Positions 1 through 8,313 of a stretch of DNA of 64,000 bases are shown in pieces (position 1 is the first letter of the stretch; each line of letters begins with the position of its first letter). The notes under the pieces were generated by a model. It did no database searches and had not been told where the DNA came from. It saw nothing but the letters and a program-made list of their open reading frames with translations. The translations under genes were made by a program, and so were the position numbers. The stretch is from JAHECQ01 sp963775125. Lineage in GTDB: Bacteria; Actinomycetota; Acidimicrobiia; Acidimicrobiales; SZUA-35. The DNA lies in NCBI GenBank assembly GCA_963775125.1, contig CAVZHQ010000006.1:248001-312000 (forward strand), read 5' to 3'.

Positions 1-1
1 C

Positions 2-646
2 CTCGAGCTCACCCAGGCCTACCGGGTCAGTCGGCACACGGTGCGCGAAGCGGTGCGGCACCTCAATCGAACCGGTTTGCTCCGTCGTGAGCGAGGCCGC
101 GGCACCGTGGTGAACCGGGCCGAGTTCGAGCAGTCACTCGGGACCCTGTACAGCCTCTTCGACATGGTCGAGGCGGCTGGTGTCGAACAGACCTCGGAGG
201 TGCTCACCCTGGAGGTGGTCACCGATGCCGGCCCCGCCGAGCATCTCGATCTCGAGCCGGACACCGAACTCGTGTTCCTCGAACGCGTCCGCTTTGCCGG
301 GGGCACGCCGCTCGCCGTCGATCGTGCTTGGTTGCCGCGGTCGTTCGCCGACCCGCTCCTGGGCGTTGACTTCACCCACACCGCCCTCTACGCCGAGCTC
401 GACCGCATCGGCAGCTTCGTACCCAATCAGGGTTGGGAGCGACTCACGCCCATCGTCCCGCCGGCCGCCGACCGCGAACGACTCGGGATGTCCCGATCGG
501 ACGCCGCCTTCTTCCTCGAACGGTTGGGGGTCCGCGACGGCCGCCGAGTCGAGTGGCGGACCACGGTGATCCGGGGCGATCGGTTCCGGTTCATCAGCGA
601 CTGGTCGGTCGGACAGAAGGGCAACTTCCGCCCCTCGCCAACGTGA
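2..646 (+). CDS. GntR-family transcriptional regulator with UTRA domain (5' partial)
   Basis: The reading frame is already open at the window edge, so the start lies upstream. What remains begins inside the winged helix-turn-helix: a recognition helix (SRHTVREAVRHL) and the wing (RRERGRGTVV), followed by an effector-binding UTRA-type domain that fills the rest (with conserved stretches such as LVFLERVRFAGG and FISDWSVGQ near the end). This places it in the HutC-like branch of GntR repressors, which bind a small ligand in the C-terminal domain and release DNA. The ligand cannot be read from the sequence. It is convergent with leuS; the spacer of about 30 bases holds a tandem micro-repeat. Confidence 0.85.
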   Translation, partial: LELTQAYRVSRHTVREAVRHLNRTGLLRRERGRGTVVNRAEFEQSLGTLYSLFDMVEAAGVEQTSEVLTLEVVTDAGPAEHLDLEPDTELVFLERVRFAGGTPLAVDRAWLPRSFADPLLGVDFTHTALYAELDRIGSFVPNQGWERLTPIVPPAADRERLGMSRSDAAFFLERLGVRDGRRVEWRTTVIRGDRFRFISDWSVGQKGNFRPSPT

Positions 647-648
647 AC

Positions 649-686
649 AGTGACTCCGTTGAACGGTGACCCCGTGATCAGGTGAC
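649..686. repeat. 16-bp tandem micro-repeat at convergent gene ends
   Basis: The hexamer (a/g)GTGAC recurs at 649, 665 and 681, a 16-bp period, within three degenerate copies. The array covers the sequence just after the regulator stop codon and runs into the last codons and stop codon of leuS on the other strand. Confidence 0.55.
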
Positions 687-3453
687 GACGATGTTCACCA
701 GCTTCGGAGGTCGGACGACCACGGTCTTCACCGTCTTGCCCTCGACCCATTCCTGAATGCGCTCAAGCGAGCGGGCTGTCGCCTCGGCGTCGGCCTCGGA
801 GATGTCGGCGGGGACCTCGACTCGGTCCCGTACCTTTCCGTTGACCTGAACCACCATGGTCACCGTGTCGTCGGTGATGAGCGCCGGATCGAAGGTGGGC
901 CAAGCGCTGACGTGGACCGACTGATCATTCCCGCGCTGACGCCACAACTCGTCGGTGACGTGGGGGGCGATCGGTGCCAGCAGGCAGAGCATGGCATCGA
1001 CCGATTCGTTCCACGCTTCGGCGGTCACGTTGGTCTTCTTCCGGGCATCGAGGAGATCGTTGCGCAGGGACATCAACGCCGCGACCGCAGTGTTCCACTT
1101 GAACGCCTCGAGCTCGTGGCCGACCTTCTGCATGGTTCGGTGGGTCTGCCGACGCAGGTGCAGCGAGGCGGATTCGTCGATGGTTCCGGGTACGTAGTCG
1201 AGCGTGCCGAGACGCCAGACGTCCTCGATGAAGCGACGGGATCCGACGATGCCACGGCTGTCCCACGGCCCGCCCTTCTGCCATTCGAAGGCGAACATGA
1301 GGTACGTGCGAACGGTGTCGGCACCGTATTGGTCGACCAGAAGGTCGGGGTTCACGACGTTGCCGCGAGACTTGGACATGCGTTCGACTTCGAGGTGGTG
1401 CTTGAGTTGGTTGACGTCGTTCACGCCGGGGATCGAGGGGACCACGACCGCCGCGTTGCCGGGGACCTCGACCGTGACGGTCTCGCCGCCCGCCTTGACC
1501 TGCAGCAGGTTCTCGGTGCGCCGCATCAGCTCGCCGACGACCAGACCGGCCTCGTCCGGCGCGTCGGGATCGACCCGAACCGAGGTCGCCAGGATGCGGT
1601 TGCCGTCGGGGGAACCGTCGATGACCAGGCGGTCGCCCTTGCGCTCTTCGCCGAGGATCTGACCTTGGTTCCGGAGCATCATGAACGGCTCGTCGAAGAG
1701 CCCATCGGCGCTGCGGCCGTGGGCTGCCATCGCGGCGACGGTGTCGTCGAAGTGGCCCATGTCGCGCATGGCCTTCACGAAGAAGCGGGCGTAGAGCAGG
1801 TGCATGACGGCATGCTCGGATCCGCCGGTGTAGACGTCGACCGGAAGCCAGTACGCCGCTTCCTCGGGATCGAAGGCTGCGGCCTCGAACCGGGGCGAGA
1901 GGTACCGGAACCAGTACCAGGACGAGCACATGAACGTGTCCATGGTGTCGGTCTCACGCCGTCCCGTCCCGCCACTGGAGTCGGTGACCGAGAGGAAGTC
2001 GGGGTGGGTGACGAGCGGGCTGCGACCCTCGAACTCGACATCTTCGGGGAGCACGACCGGTAGGTTCTCGGTGGGAACCGCCTCGAGACCGCCGTCGGCG
2101 CGATGGATGATGGGAATCGGTGATCCCCAATAGCGCTGCCGAGAGATGAGCCAGTCCCGGAGGCGATAGTTGACCGACTCCTCGCCGGCCTGATGGTCGA
2201 CCAGCCAGTCGATCGCTGCGGCGATGGCGGGGTTGGCGCGGCCCTTTGCGTCGTTGACCGCGACGCCGTCGAGCGGTCCGCTGTTGATCATCGTGCCCGG
2301 TCCGATGTACGCCTCGGCCATGTCGGGGCCCGCGGTGAGGTCTCCCTCGAGCGGGGCGATCACGGGCAGGACCTCGAGCCCGAAGCGGCGGGCGAACGCG
2401 AAGTCCCGTTCGTCGTGGGCGGGAACGGCCATGATGGCGCCGGTTCCGTACGAGATGAGCACGTAGTCGGCGATCCACACCGGGATGTGCGCACCGTTGA
2501 CGGGGTTGACCGCGAAGCCGCCGGTGAAGACACCGGTCTTGTCGTTCTCGTTCTCCAGCCGTTCGAGTTCGGTGCGGCGTGCGGCCTCGGTGCGGTAGGC
2601 GTCGACGGCGCCGCGCTGTTCGTCGGTGGTGAGTTGATCGACGAGGGGGTGCTCGGGCGCCAGCACCATGAAGGTTGCGCCCCAGAGCGTGTCCGGTCGA
2701 GTGGTGAAGACGGTGATGGCCTGGGCGTCAGGGTCGGCGTCAGTGTCCGCTTGGGCGATACCGAAGTCGACGCGCGCTCCCTCGGACCGGCCGATCCAGT
2801 TGGCCTGCATCGACCGAATCGACTCGGGCCAGTCGATGGACGAGTGGTCGAGGAGTTCGTCGGCGTACTTGGTGATGCCGAAGAACCACTGCTCCATCAG
2901 CTTCTGGATGACGGGTTGGCCGCGTGCGCTCGTCCTTGCCGTCGATGACCTGTTCGTTGGCCAGCACGGTCTGCAGCGTCGGCGACCAGTTGACCATGGC
3001 CTCGCCCCGATACGCGATGCCGTGCTCGAACATCTGGGCGAAGAGCCACTCGGTCCACTTGTAGTACGAGGGCTCGCAGGAAATGGCCTCGCGTTCCCAG
3101 TCGAACATGGCGCCCATGGAGCGCAGCTGGCCCCGCATGCGGTCGATGTTGGCCCAGGTCCACTTGGCCGGGTGCACGTTGCGCTGCACGGCGGCGTTCT
3201 CGGCCGGGAGCCCGAAGGCATCGAACCCCATCGGGAACAGGACGTTGTAGCCCTTCATCCGCATGTAGCGGGCCCGGGCGTCGGACGGCGTCATCGCGTA
3301 CCAGTGGCCGATGTGCAGGTCTCCCGAGGGGTAGGGGAGCATGGTGAGCGCGTAGTGCTTCGGCTTGTTCCAGTCGACGGCAGCCCGATAGATGCCTTCG
3401 TCCTGCCAACGCTGCTGCTGGGTCGATTCGATCGTGCGATGGTCGTAGCTCAT
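678..3453 (-). CDS. leuS: Leucyl-tRNA synthetase, interrupted by an apparent +1 frameshift
   Basis: Class I aminoacyl-tRNA synthetase that charges tRNA-Leu; cytoplasmic and essential. The first part carries the HIGH motif (LHIGHW) and the second part the editing (CP1) domain, an unusually long leucine-specific insert of roughly 90 residues and the KMSKS loop (RMSKSRGNVV). The two parts lie in different frames. Dropping one base near 2924 restores the expected sequence DERSGQPVIQK, giving a protein of about 924 residues, the normal bacterial length. The start is ATG at 3453; a TTG lies immediately before it. Because the gene is essential and otherwise intact, a sequence error is the likeliest cause. 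The CDF transporter is divergent, 52 bases away. Confidence 0.93.
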
Positions 3454-3462
3454 CAAGACTGA

Positions 3463-3468
3463 AGGCTA
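3463..3468 (-). promoter_or_regulatory. Putative -10 box of leuS
   Basis: TAGCCT on the minus strand ends nine bases before the ATG at 3453. It lies back to back with the -10 box of the divergent CDF gene, 25 bases apart. Confidence 0.35.
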
Positions 3469-3493
3469 ACGGCCGAGGGAAACGATGATGGGT

Positions 3494-3499
3494 TACCGT
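3494..3499 (+). promoter_or_regulatory. -10 box for leaderless CDF transporter
   Basis: TACCGT followed by six bases and the ATG at 3506. The upstream in-frame ATGs at 3485 and 3488 would precede this box, so 3506 is preferred as the start and the transcript is probably leaderless. Confidence 0.5.
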
Positions 3500-3505
3500 A
3501 GGGCC

Positions 3506-4492
3506 ATGGGAGCTGGGGATTCGCACCAGCACAACGATCACTCGCACCAGTCACACGGTCCGTCGAACGGCCAGTCGCACGGCCATTCGCACGGTCCCAG
3601 TCTGGCCAGGGCCGCGGACCGTCATCGGCGACCGCTGCTCCTGGCGTTCACGGTCATTGCGGTGTTCTTCGTGGTCGAATTGGTCGCAGGCGTTGCCACC
3701 AATTCGCTTGCGCTGTTGTCCGATGCGGGCCACATGTTCACCGATGTCCTCGGCCTGGGCATGGCCCTCGCCGCCATGCAGCTGGCCAGTCGCTTCAGGC
3801 CGGGAGAACGGACGTCGGCCCACACCTTCGGGCTGTACCGGCTCGAGATCCTCGCGGCCTTCGTCAACGCGTTGCTGCTCTTCGGTGTGGCGATCTGGGT
3901 GGTGGTCGAGGCGGTTCGCCGACTGTTCGACGAGGCCGAGGTCGCCAGCGGAACCATGATCGTCGTCGCGGTGCTCGGCCTGGGGGCGAACATCGTGGCC
4001 TTCCTCCTGCTGCGCGAGGGGGCTGACGAGTCGCTGAACCTGAAGGCCGCCTACCTGGAGGTGGTGGCCGACGGGGTCGGGTCGGTCGGTGTGATCATCG
4101 CTGCAGTGCTCATCAACCAGTTCGGCTGGCACTGGGCCGATCCCCTGATTGCCGCGATGATCGGCCTGTGGATCCTGCCACGTACCTGGCGTTTGGGTGC
4201 GCAGGCCGTTCGGGTCCTGCTGCAGGCGGCGCCGGCACACATCGACCTCGATCGTCTCGCCGACTTGCTCGGTTCGATCTCGGGCGTCGTGGATGTGCAT
4301 GACCTCCACGTCTGGACCCTCACCTCCGAGATGGAGGCAGCGTCAGCCCACCTCATGACGACCGACGATGCCGACGCGCATGCGGTGCTCGATCAGGCCC
4401 GCTCGCTCTTGTCCGACGAGTTCGGTATCGACCACGGAACGTTCCAGGTCGAGCCGTTGTCCCATCAGGGCTGTTACGACCTCGCTTGGTAA
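3506..4492 (+). CDS. Cation diffusion facilitator (CDF) metal efflux transporter
   Basis: A 328-residue CzcD/ZitB-like exporter that exchanges a divalent metal (usually Zn, Co or Cd) for protons at the cytoplasmic membrane. The N-terminus is a His-rich metal-binding tail (HSHQSHG, HGHSHGPS). It is followed by six membrane segments with the family metal sites HxxxD-like (SDAGHMFTD in helix 2 and EVVADGVGS in helix 5) and a C-terminal cytoplasmic ferredoxin-like domain (VVDVHDLHVWTLTSE). Metal specificity is not predictable. It stands alone, divergent from leuS. Confidence 0.92.
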   Translation: MGAGDSHQHNDHSHQSHGPSNGQSHGHSHGPSLARAADRHRRPLLLAFTVIAVFFVVELVAGVATNSLALLSDAGHMFTDVLGLGMALAAMQLASRFRPGERTSAHTFGLYRLEILAAFVNALLLFGVAIWVVVEAVRRLFDEAEVASGTMIVVAVLGLGANIVAFLLLREGADESLNLKAAYLEVVADGVGSVGVIIAAVLINQFGWHWADPLIAAMIGLWILPRTWRLGAQAVRVLLQAAPAHIDLDRLADLLGSISGVVDVHDLHVWTLTSEMEAASAHLMTTDDADAHAVLDQARSLLSDEFGIDHGTFQVEPLSHQGCYDLAW

Positions 4493-4507
4493 CGCGTTCG
4501 GGGTCGG

Positions 4508-4536
4508 TTGACCGAATGAACGTAAGGCCGTACATT
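4508..4536 (+). promoter_or_regulatory. Sigma-70-type promoter of the sulfide:quinone oxidoreductase gene
   Basis: TTGACC at 4508-4513 and TACATT at 4531-4536 are separated by exactly 17 bases, a near-ideal housekeeping promoter. The start codon is at 4575, leaving a leader of about 30 bases with a GA-rich ribosome site (gagaagggg). Confidence 0.65.
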
Positions 4537-4574
4537 ACCGGAAGCGAGCTGACACAGCGAGAAGGGGAGCGAAC

Positions 4575-5783
4575 GTGGCCATCACATCGAAACATCAGGT
4601 CGTCATCGTCGGGGGAGGGGCGGCTGGGATCTCCGCCGCCGCACGGTTGGTGAGGAAGGTTTCCAGCATCGCGGTCATCGAACCGTCGGAGTTCCACTAC
4701 TACCAGGCGCTCTGGACGTTGGTCGGCGCAGGATGCGCGGACGCGGGCAAGACCCGTCGGAGCGAAGCGAAGGTCATGCCGAAGGGCGTCGACTGGATCA
4801 AACAGGGTGCCGTCGGTTTCGACCCCGACAACAACATCGTCGAGACGGCCGACGGCGGCCGGCACGAGTACGACGTCCTCATCGTGTGTCCCGGCATCCA
4901 GCTCGACTGGGACCGCATTCCTGGAGTGCTCGACACCATCGGTCGTCACGGCGTTTCGTCCAACTACACCTACGAACTCGCTCCCAAGACCTGGGACTTC
5001 ATTCGCTCGACGACCTCGGGCACCGCGGTGTTCACGATGCCCAGTGGTGCCATCAAATGCGGCGGCGCCCCCCAGAAGATCGCCTATCTCGCCTGTGACC
5101 ATTGGCGCCGTGAAGGCGTCTTGAAGGACATCGACGTCCATCTGGTCGTGCCCACGCCGGGGATCTTCGGGGTGAAAGTGTTCGCCGAGGCGTTGATGGA
5201 GGTGGTCGCCGACTACGGCATCACGTTGCACACCAAGGCCGAACTCGAATCGGTGGATGTCGCAGGACGCAAGGCGATCTTCAAATCGATGGTCGCTCCC
5301 GAGGAGGGCGGTGTCGGCTTCTCGCTGCCCTACGACATGATGCACGTGGTGCCCCATCAATCGGCCCCTGACTGGGTGAAGGAGAGCCCTCTGGCCGGCG
5401 ACACCGCGGCGGGCTATGTCGAGGTCGACAAGGGCACCCATCAACACGTCCGTCATCCGAACGTGTTCGCGCTCGGTGACGCCGGCTCGACACCGAACGC
5501 CAAGACCGGCGCCGCCGTGCGCAAGCAAGTCCCCGTCGTGGTGGGCAACGTGCGGGCGGTTCTTGCCGGTCGCCCGCTGGAGGAGGTGTATCACGGCTAC
5601 GGCTCGTGCCCCCTCACCACGGCACGGGGCAAGATGCTCCTGGCCGAGTTCGACTACACGATGGAGCCGACGCCCACCATCCCCTTCATCGACACCACCA
5701 AGCCGCGGACCGACATGTGGTATCTGAAGAAGTACGGGCTCCCGTTCCTCTATTGGAACCTGATGTTGAAGGGCCGGGCCTGA
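4575..5783 (+). CDS. sqr: Sulfide:quinone oxidoreductase, eukaryote-like (SQOR-type)
   Basis: A membrane-associated flavoprotein (402 aa) that oxidises sulfide to sulfane sulfur and passes electrons to quinone. The N-terminal Rossmann motif is VVIVGGGAAGIS. The redox cysteines match those of mitochondrial SQOR: Cys162 in IKCGGAPQK and Cys345 in GYGSCPLTT. The C-terminal segment (LLAEFDYTMEP, then FLYWNLMLKG as a membrane anchor) is also SQOR-like, indicating a type II rather than type I SQR. Start is GTG at 4575 with a purine-rich ribosome site. Genes further downstream (SulP, persulfide dioxygenase-rhodanese) fit the same sulfide pathway. Confidence 0.88.
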   Translation: MAITSKHQVVIVGGGAAGISAAARLVRKVSSIAVIEPSEFHYYQALWTLVGAGCADAGKTRRSEAKVMPKGVDWIKQGAVGFDPDNNIVETADGGRHEYDVLIVCPGIQLDWDRIPGVLDTIGRHGVSSNYTYELAPKTWDFIRSTTSGTAVFTMPSGAIKCGGAPQKIAYLACDHWRREGVLKDIDVHLVVPTPGIFGVKVFAEALMEVVADYGITLHTKAELESVDVAGRKAIFKSMVAPEEGGVGFSLPYDMMHVVPHQSAPDWVKESPLAGDTAAGYVEVDKGTHQHVRHPNVFALGDAGSTPNAKTGAAVRKQVPVVVGNVRAVLAGRPLEEVYHGYGSCPLTTARGKMLLAEFDYTMEPTPTIPFIDTTKPRTDMWYLKKYGLPFLYWNLMLKGRA

Positions 5784-5910
5784 TCTTCGTGGTTGCCGGT
5801 GCCATGCAGGGGTGCAAGGGCTAACTTGGCCCTGGCTGTCGCTGCGGAGATTCGCTCCCTGAAGACGCTCTCTGCAGACTCCCCCAGAAGACTCCCCTTG
5901 AAAGGAACCC

Positions 5911-6486
5911 GTGGCTTTCGAACTTCCACCCCTGCCGTACGCCAATGATGCATTGGCTCCCCACATCAGTGCAGAAACGATCGAGTATCACTACGGCAAG
6001 CATCACCAGGCCTACGTCAACAACCTGAACAACCTGCTGGGCGAGGGCGATCACGGATCGCTCGAGGATGTCATCCTCGGCGCCTCCGGTGGCCTGTTCA
6101 ACAATTCCGCCCAGGTCTGGAACCACACGTTCTACTGGCATTGTCTCTCGCCGAACGGCGGCGGCGAGCCCACCGGCGAGGTCGCCGAGGCCATCAACAG
6201 CGCGTTCGGCTCCTTCGCCGATTTCCGCACCCAGTTCGCGCAGGCTGCCACCACCCAGTTCGGTTCGGGTTGGGCGTGGTTGGTCGACGACGGCAGCGGC
6301 CTCAAGATCATGCAGACCGCCAATGCCGATCTGCCGATGAAGCACGACGCGAAGGCACTGCTCACCATCGACGTGTGGGAACACGCCTACTACGTCGACT
6401 ACCGCAACGCCCGTCCCACCTACATCGAGACCTTCCTCGACAAGTTGGTCAACTGGGACCACGTCGCCGCCGGCCTCGGCGTCTAG
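5911..6486 (+). CDS. sodB: Iron superoxide dismutase
   Basis: Dismutates superoxide to hydrogen peroxide and oxygen in the cytoplasm; 191 aa, typical length. Metal ligands are His27, His72, Asp154 and His158 (EYHYGKHH, WNHTFYW, DVWEHAYY). The AQVWNHTFYW signature with Gln on that helix is characteristic of the iron type. The start is GTG at 5911, chosen from the ribosome site AAAGGA six bases upstream and the alignment with known N-termini (ELPPLPY). It is followed by a strong hairpin at 6545-6591. Its position between the sulfide genes may reflect superoxide made during sulfide oxidation; that is inference. Confidence 0.95.
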   Translation: MAFELPPLPYANDALAPHISAETIEYHYGKHHQAYVNNLNNLLGEGDHGSLEDVILGASGGLFNNSAQVWNHTFYWHCLSPNGGGEPTGEVAEAINSAFGSFADFRTQFAQAATTQFGSGWAWLVDDGSGLKIMQTANADLPMKHDAKALLTIDVWEHAYYVDYRNARPTYIETFLDKLVNWDHVAAGLGV

Positions 6487-6512
6487 ACCACCCCGAACCT
6501 GGGCGAAGCTCA

Positions 6513-6591
6513 CGAACTGCCGGCCACAGACGTCGGCCCCTCCGAACTGCCGGCTCCAGACGTCGCTTTCCGACGCCTGGAGCCGGCAGTT
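6513..6591. repeat. Palindromic intergenic element, family A (30-bp period)
   Basis: Two forward copies of a unit resembling CGAACTGCCGGCTCCAGACG begin at 6513 and 6543, and an inverted copy of the second ends at 6591. The same unit family occurs at 12152-12262. The 213-base gap between sod and the SulP gene is filled mostly by this element and the SulP promoter. Confidence 0.7.
6545..6591 (+). terminator. Strong hairpin terminator after sod
   Basis: A 15-bp perfect stem (6545-6559 with 6577-6591), one mismatch, then a further 5-bp stem and the 5-base loop ctttc. A T-rich stretch (tgttttg) follows the hairpin, as in an intrinsic terminator. Confidence 0.65.
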
Positions 6592-6663
6592 GGTGTTTTG
6601 TGACGCTTGCAGCCGCCAGTACGTTGCGCCGTGGGCGGCCGGGGCCGGATGTACGAGGGGGGA

Positions 6664-6692
6664 TTGACCTGGCCCACAAATGTACGTATATT
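6664..6692 (+). promoter_or_regulatory. Promoter of the SulP gene, leaderless
   Basis: TTGACC at 6664-6669 and TATATT at 6687-6692 with a 17-base spacer. The ATG at 6700 lies seven bases after the -10 box, where transcription should begin, so the mRNA is probably leaderless. Confidence 0.7.
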
Positions 6693-6699
6693 CGGTCAT

Positions 6700-8313
6700 A
6701 TGGTTCAGATCGCACGGTTGCTCCCGATTCTCCGATGGGGTCCGCTGCTCGATCGAGCCACCGTGCAGAGTGATGTGGCCGCCGGCATGACCGTGGCCGC
6801 CATGTTGGTTCCCCAGGCCATGGCCTACGCGTTGCTTGCGGGGCTGCCGCCCGAGGTCGGGTTGTACTCGGCCACGGTGCCCCTGCTGGTGTACGCACTG
6901 ATGGGGACATCTCGTCAGTTGGCGGTTGGTCCCGTGGCGATCTCGTCACTGCTCACCGCTGCGGGACTCAGCGCCGTCATGGTCAATGGGTCGCCGCTGG
7001 GGGAGGGGACGAGCGCCTACCTCGCCGCTGCGGCGCTGCTGGCGGTCATGGTCGGTGTCATCCGTATTCTCCTGGGAGTGGGCCGACTCGGGTTCCTCGT
7101 CAACTTTCTCGGCCAACCGGTGCTCGTCGGGTTCACGGCCGCCGCCGCGCTGATCATCGGGTTCTCCCAAGCGAAGCACCTGCTGGGTATCGACCTCCCC
7201 CGGACCGACGGCTTCTTCGACACCGCGTTCCAGGTGCTTCGCCATATCGCCGGTGCGCGGCCGGTGACGGTGGTGCTCGGGCTCGCCAGCCTCGCAACGA
7301 TCCAGGTGTTGAAGCGGGTGGCGGGCCGGGTCCCCAGCGCACTGGTGGTCGTCGTCGTTTCGACCGTGGCGGTCAAGTTGTTCGGTCTCGAAGCCCATGG
7401 CGTGACGGTGGTTGGCGAGATACCCAGTTCGCTTCCCGGGTTCGCGGTGCCCACGTTCGACACAGGGCTGATCACCGGTCTGATCGACACCGCGCTGGTG
7501 ATCGCCGTCGTTGGCTTCATGGAGTCCATCGCCGTGGCGAAGGTGTACGCCCGAAGGAACAACTACGAGGTGGACGCCAACGCCGAACTGGTGAGCCTCG
7601 GCGCCGCCAACGTCGCGGCCGGCTTCTTCGGCGGCTATCCCGTCAACGGCGGACTTTCCCGCACCGCGGTCAACGCAAGTGCGGGGGCCAAGACCCCACT
7701 GGCGTCGATCGTCACCGCCGTGCTGGTGCTCGTGACCATCGCGTTCCTCACACCGCTGTTCACGTCGCTCCCGAACGCGGCGCTGGCCGCCATCATCATC
7801 TCGGCGGTCGTCGGTCTCATCGATGTGGCGGAGATGAAGAAGATCGCCCGAGTCAAGCGGACGGATCTGGTCGGCCTGGCTGCTGCCTTCTTCGGCACGC
7901 TCGTCCTCGGCGTCGAGCTCGGCATCGTCGCCGGAGTCGCAGCCATGCTGGCGACGCTCGCCGTGTTGCGCATGGCCCGACCGTCGGGTCCTCCGGTCGT
8001 CGTTCCCGACGTCCCTGGCTGCGGCCTCGAGCTCAACGGCACACTGTCCTTCGTCAACGCGTCCAAGATCAAGCGTCAGCTGCTCGACACCTGCACCGAC
8101 TCCCCGGAGCACGAGTTGCGCGTGGACTGTTCGAACCTCTCAGACCTCGACACGACGGGCGCAGCGGCGCTGTGCGAGGTCCGCTCCGAACTGGCCACCC
8201 GCCAGGTCACTGTCACATTCGTCGGCGCTCATGGTGCCGCCCGCCAGGTGATGAACCGATCTGGACTGTTCCCCGAATCCCCCGCACACGATTACGAAAG
8301 GACTTCATCATGA
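6700..8313 (+). CDS. SulP-family anion transporter with STAS domain
   Basis: A 537-residue SLC26/SulP carrier for sulfate or a related anion across the cytoplasmic membrane. The family signature near the N-terminus (MLVPQAMAYALLAGLPPEVG) is followed by 10-14 hydrophobic helices, and a cytoplasmic STAS domain occupies roughly the last 100 residues (HELRVDCSNLSDLDTTGAAA). In-frame sequence continues upstream, but the promoter places the start at 6700. Its stop overlaps the start of the persulfide dioxygenase-rhodanese gene by four bases (ATGA), so the two are translationally coupled. This suggests transport of a sulfur oxyanion made by, or feeding, sulfide oxidation. Bicarbonate is an alternative substrate of the family. 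Confidence 0.9.
   Translation: MVQIARLLPILRWGPLLDRATVQSDVAAGMTVAAMLVPQAMAYALLAGLPPEVGLYSATVPLLVYALMGTSRQLAVGPVAISSLLTAAGLSAVMVNGSPLGEGTSAYLAAAALLAVMVGVIRILLGVGRLGFLVNFLGQPVLVGFTAAAALIIGFSQAKHLLGIDLPRTDGFFDTAFQVLRHIAGARPVTVVLGLASLATIQVLKRVAGRVPSALVVVVVSTVAVKLFGLEAHGVTVVGEIPSSLPGFAVPTFDTGLITGLIDTALVIAVVGFMESIAVAKVYARRNNYEVDANAELVSLGAANVAAGFFGGYPVNGGLSRTAVNASAGAKTPLASIVTAVLVLVTIAFLTPLFTSLPNAALAAIIISAVVGLIDVAEMKKIARVKRTDLVGLAAAFFGTLVLGVELGIVAGVAAMLATLAVLRMARPSGPPVVVPDVPGCGLELNGTLSFVNASKIKRQLLDTCTDSPEHELRVDCSNLSDLDTTGAAALCEVRSELATRQVTVTFVGAHGAARQVMNRSGLFPESPAHDYERTSS

Noticed and set aside
4353..5966. Long open frame (537 codons) on the minus strand opposite the sulfide:quinone oxidoreductase
   Set aside because: It mirrors the high-GC codon structure of the real gene, has no recognisable domain and lacks a promoter or ribosome site.
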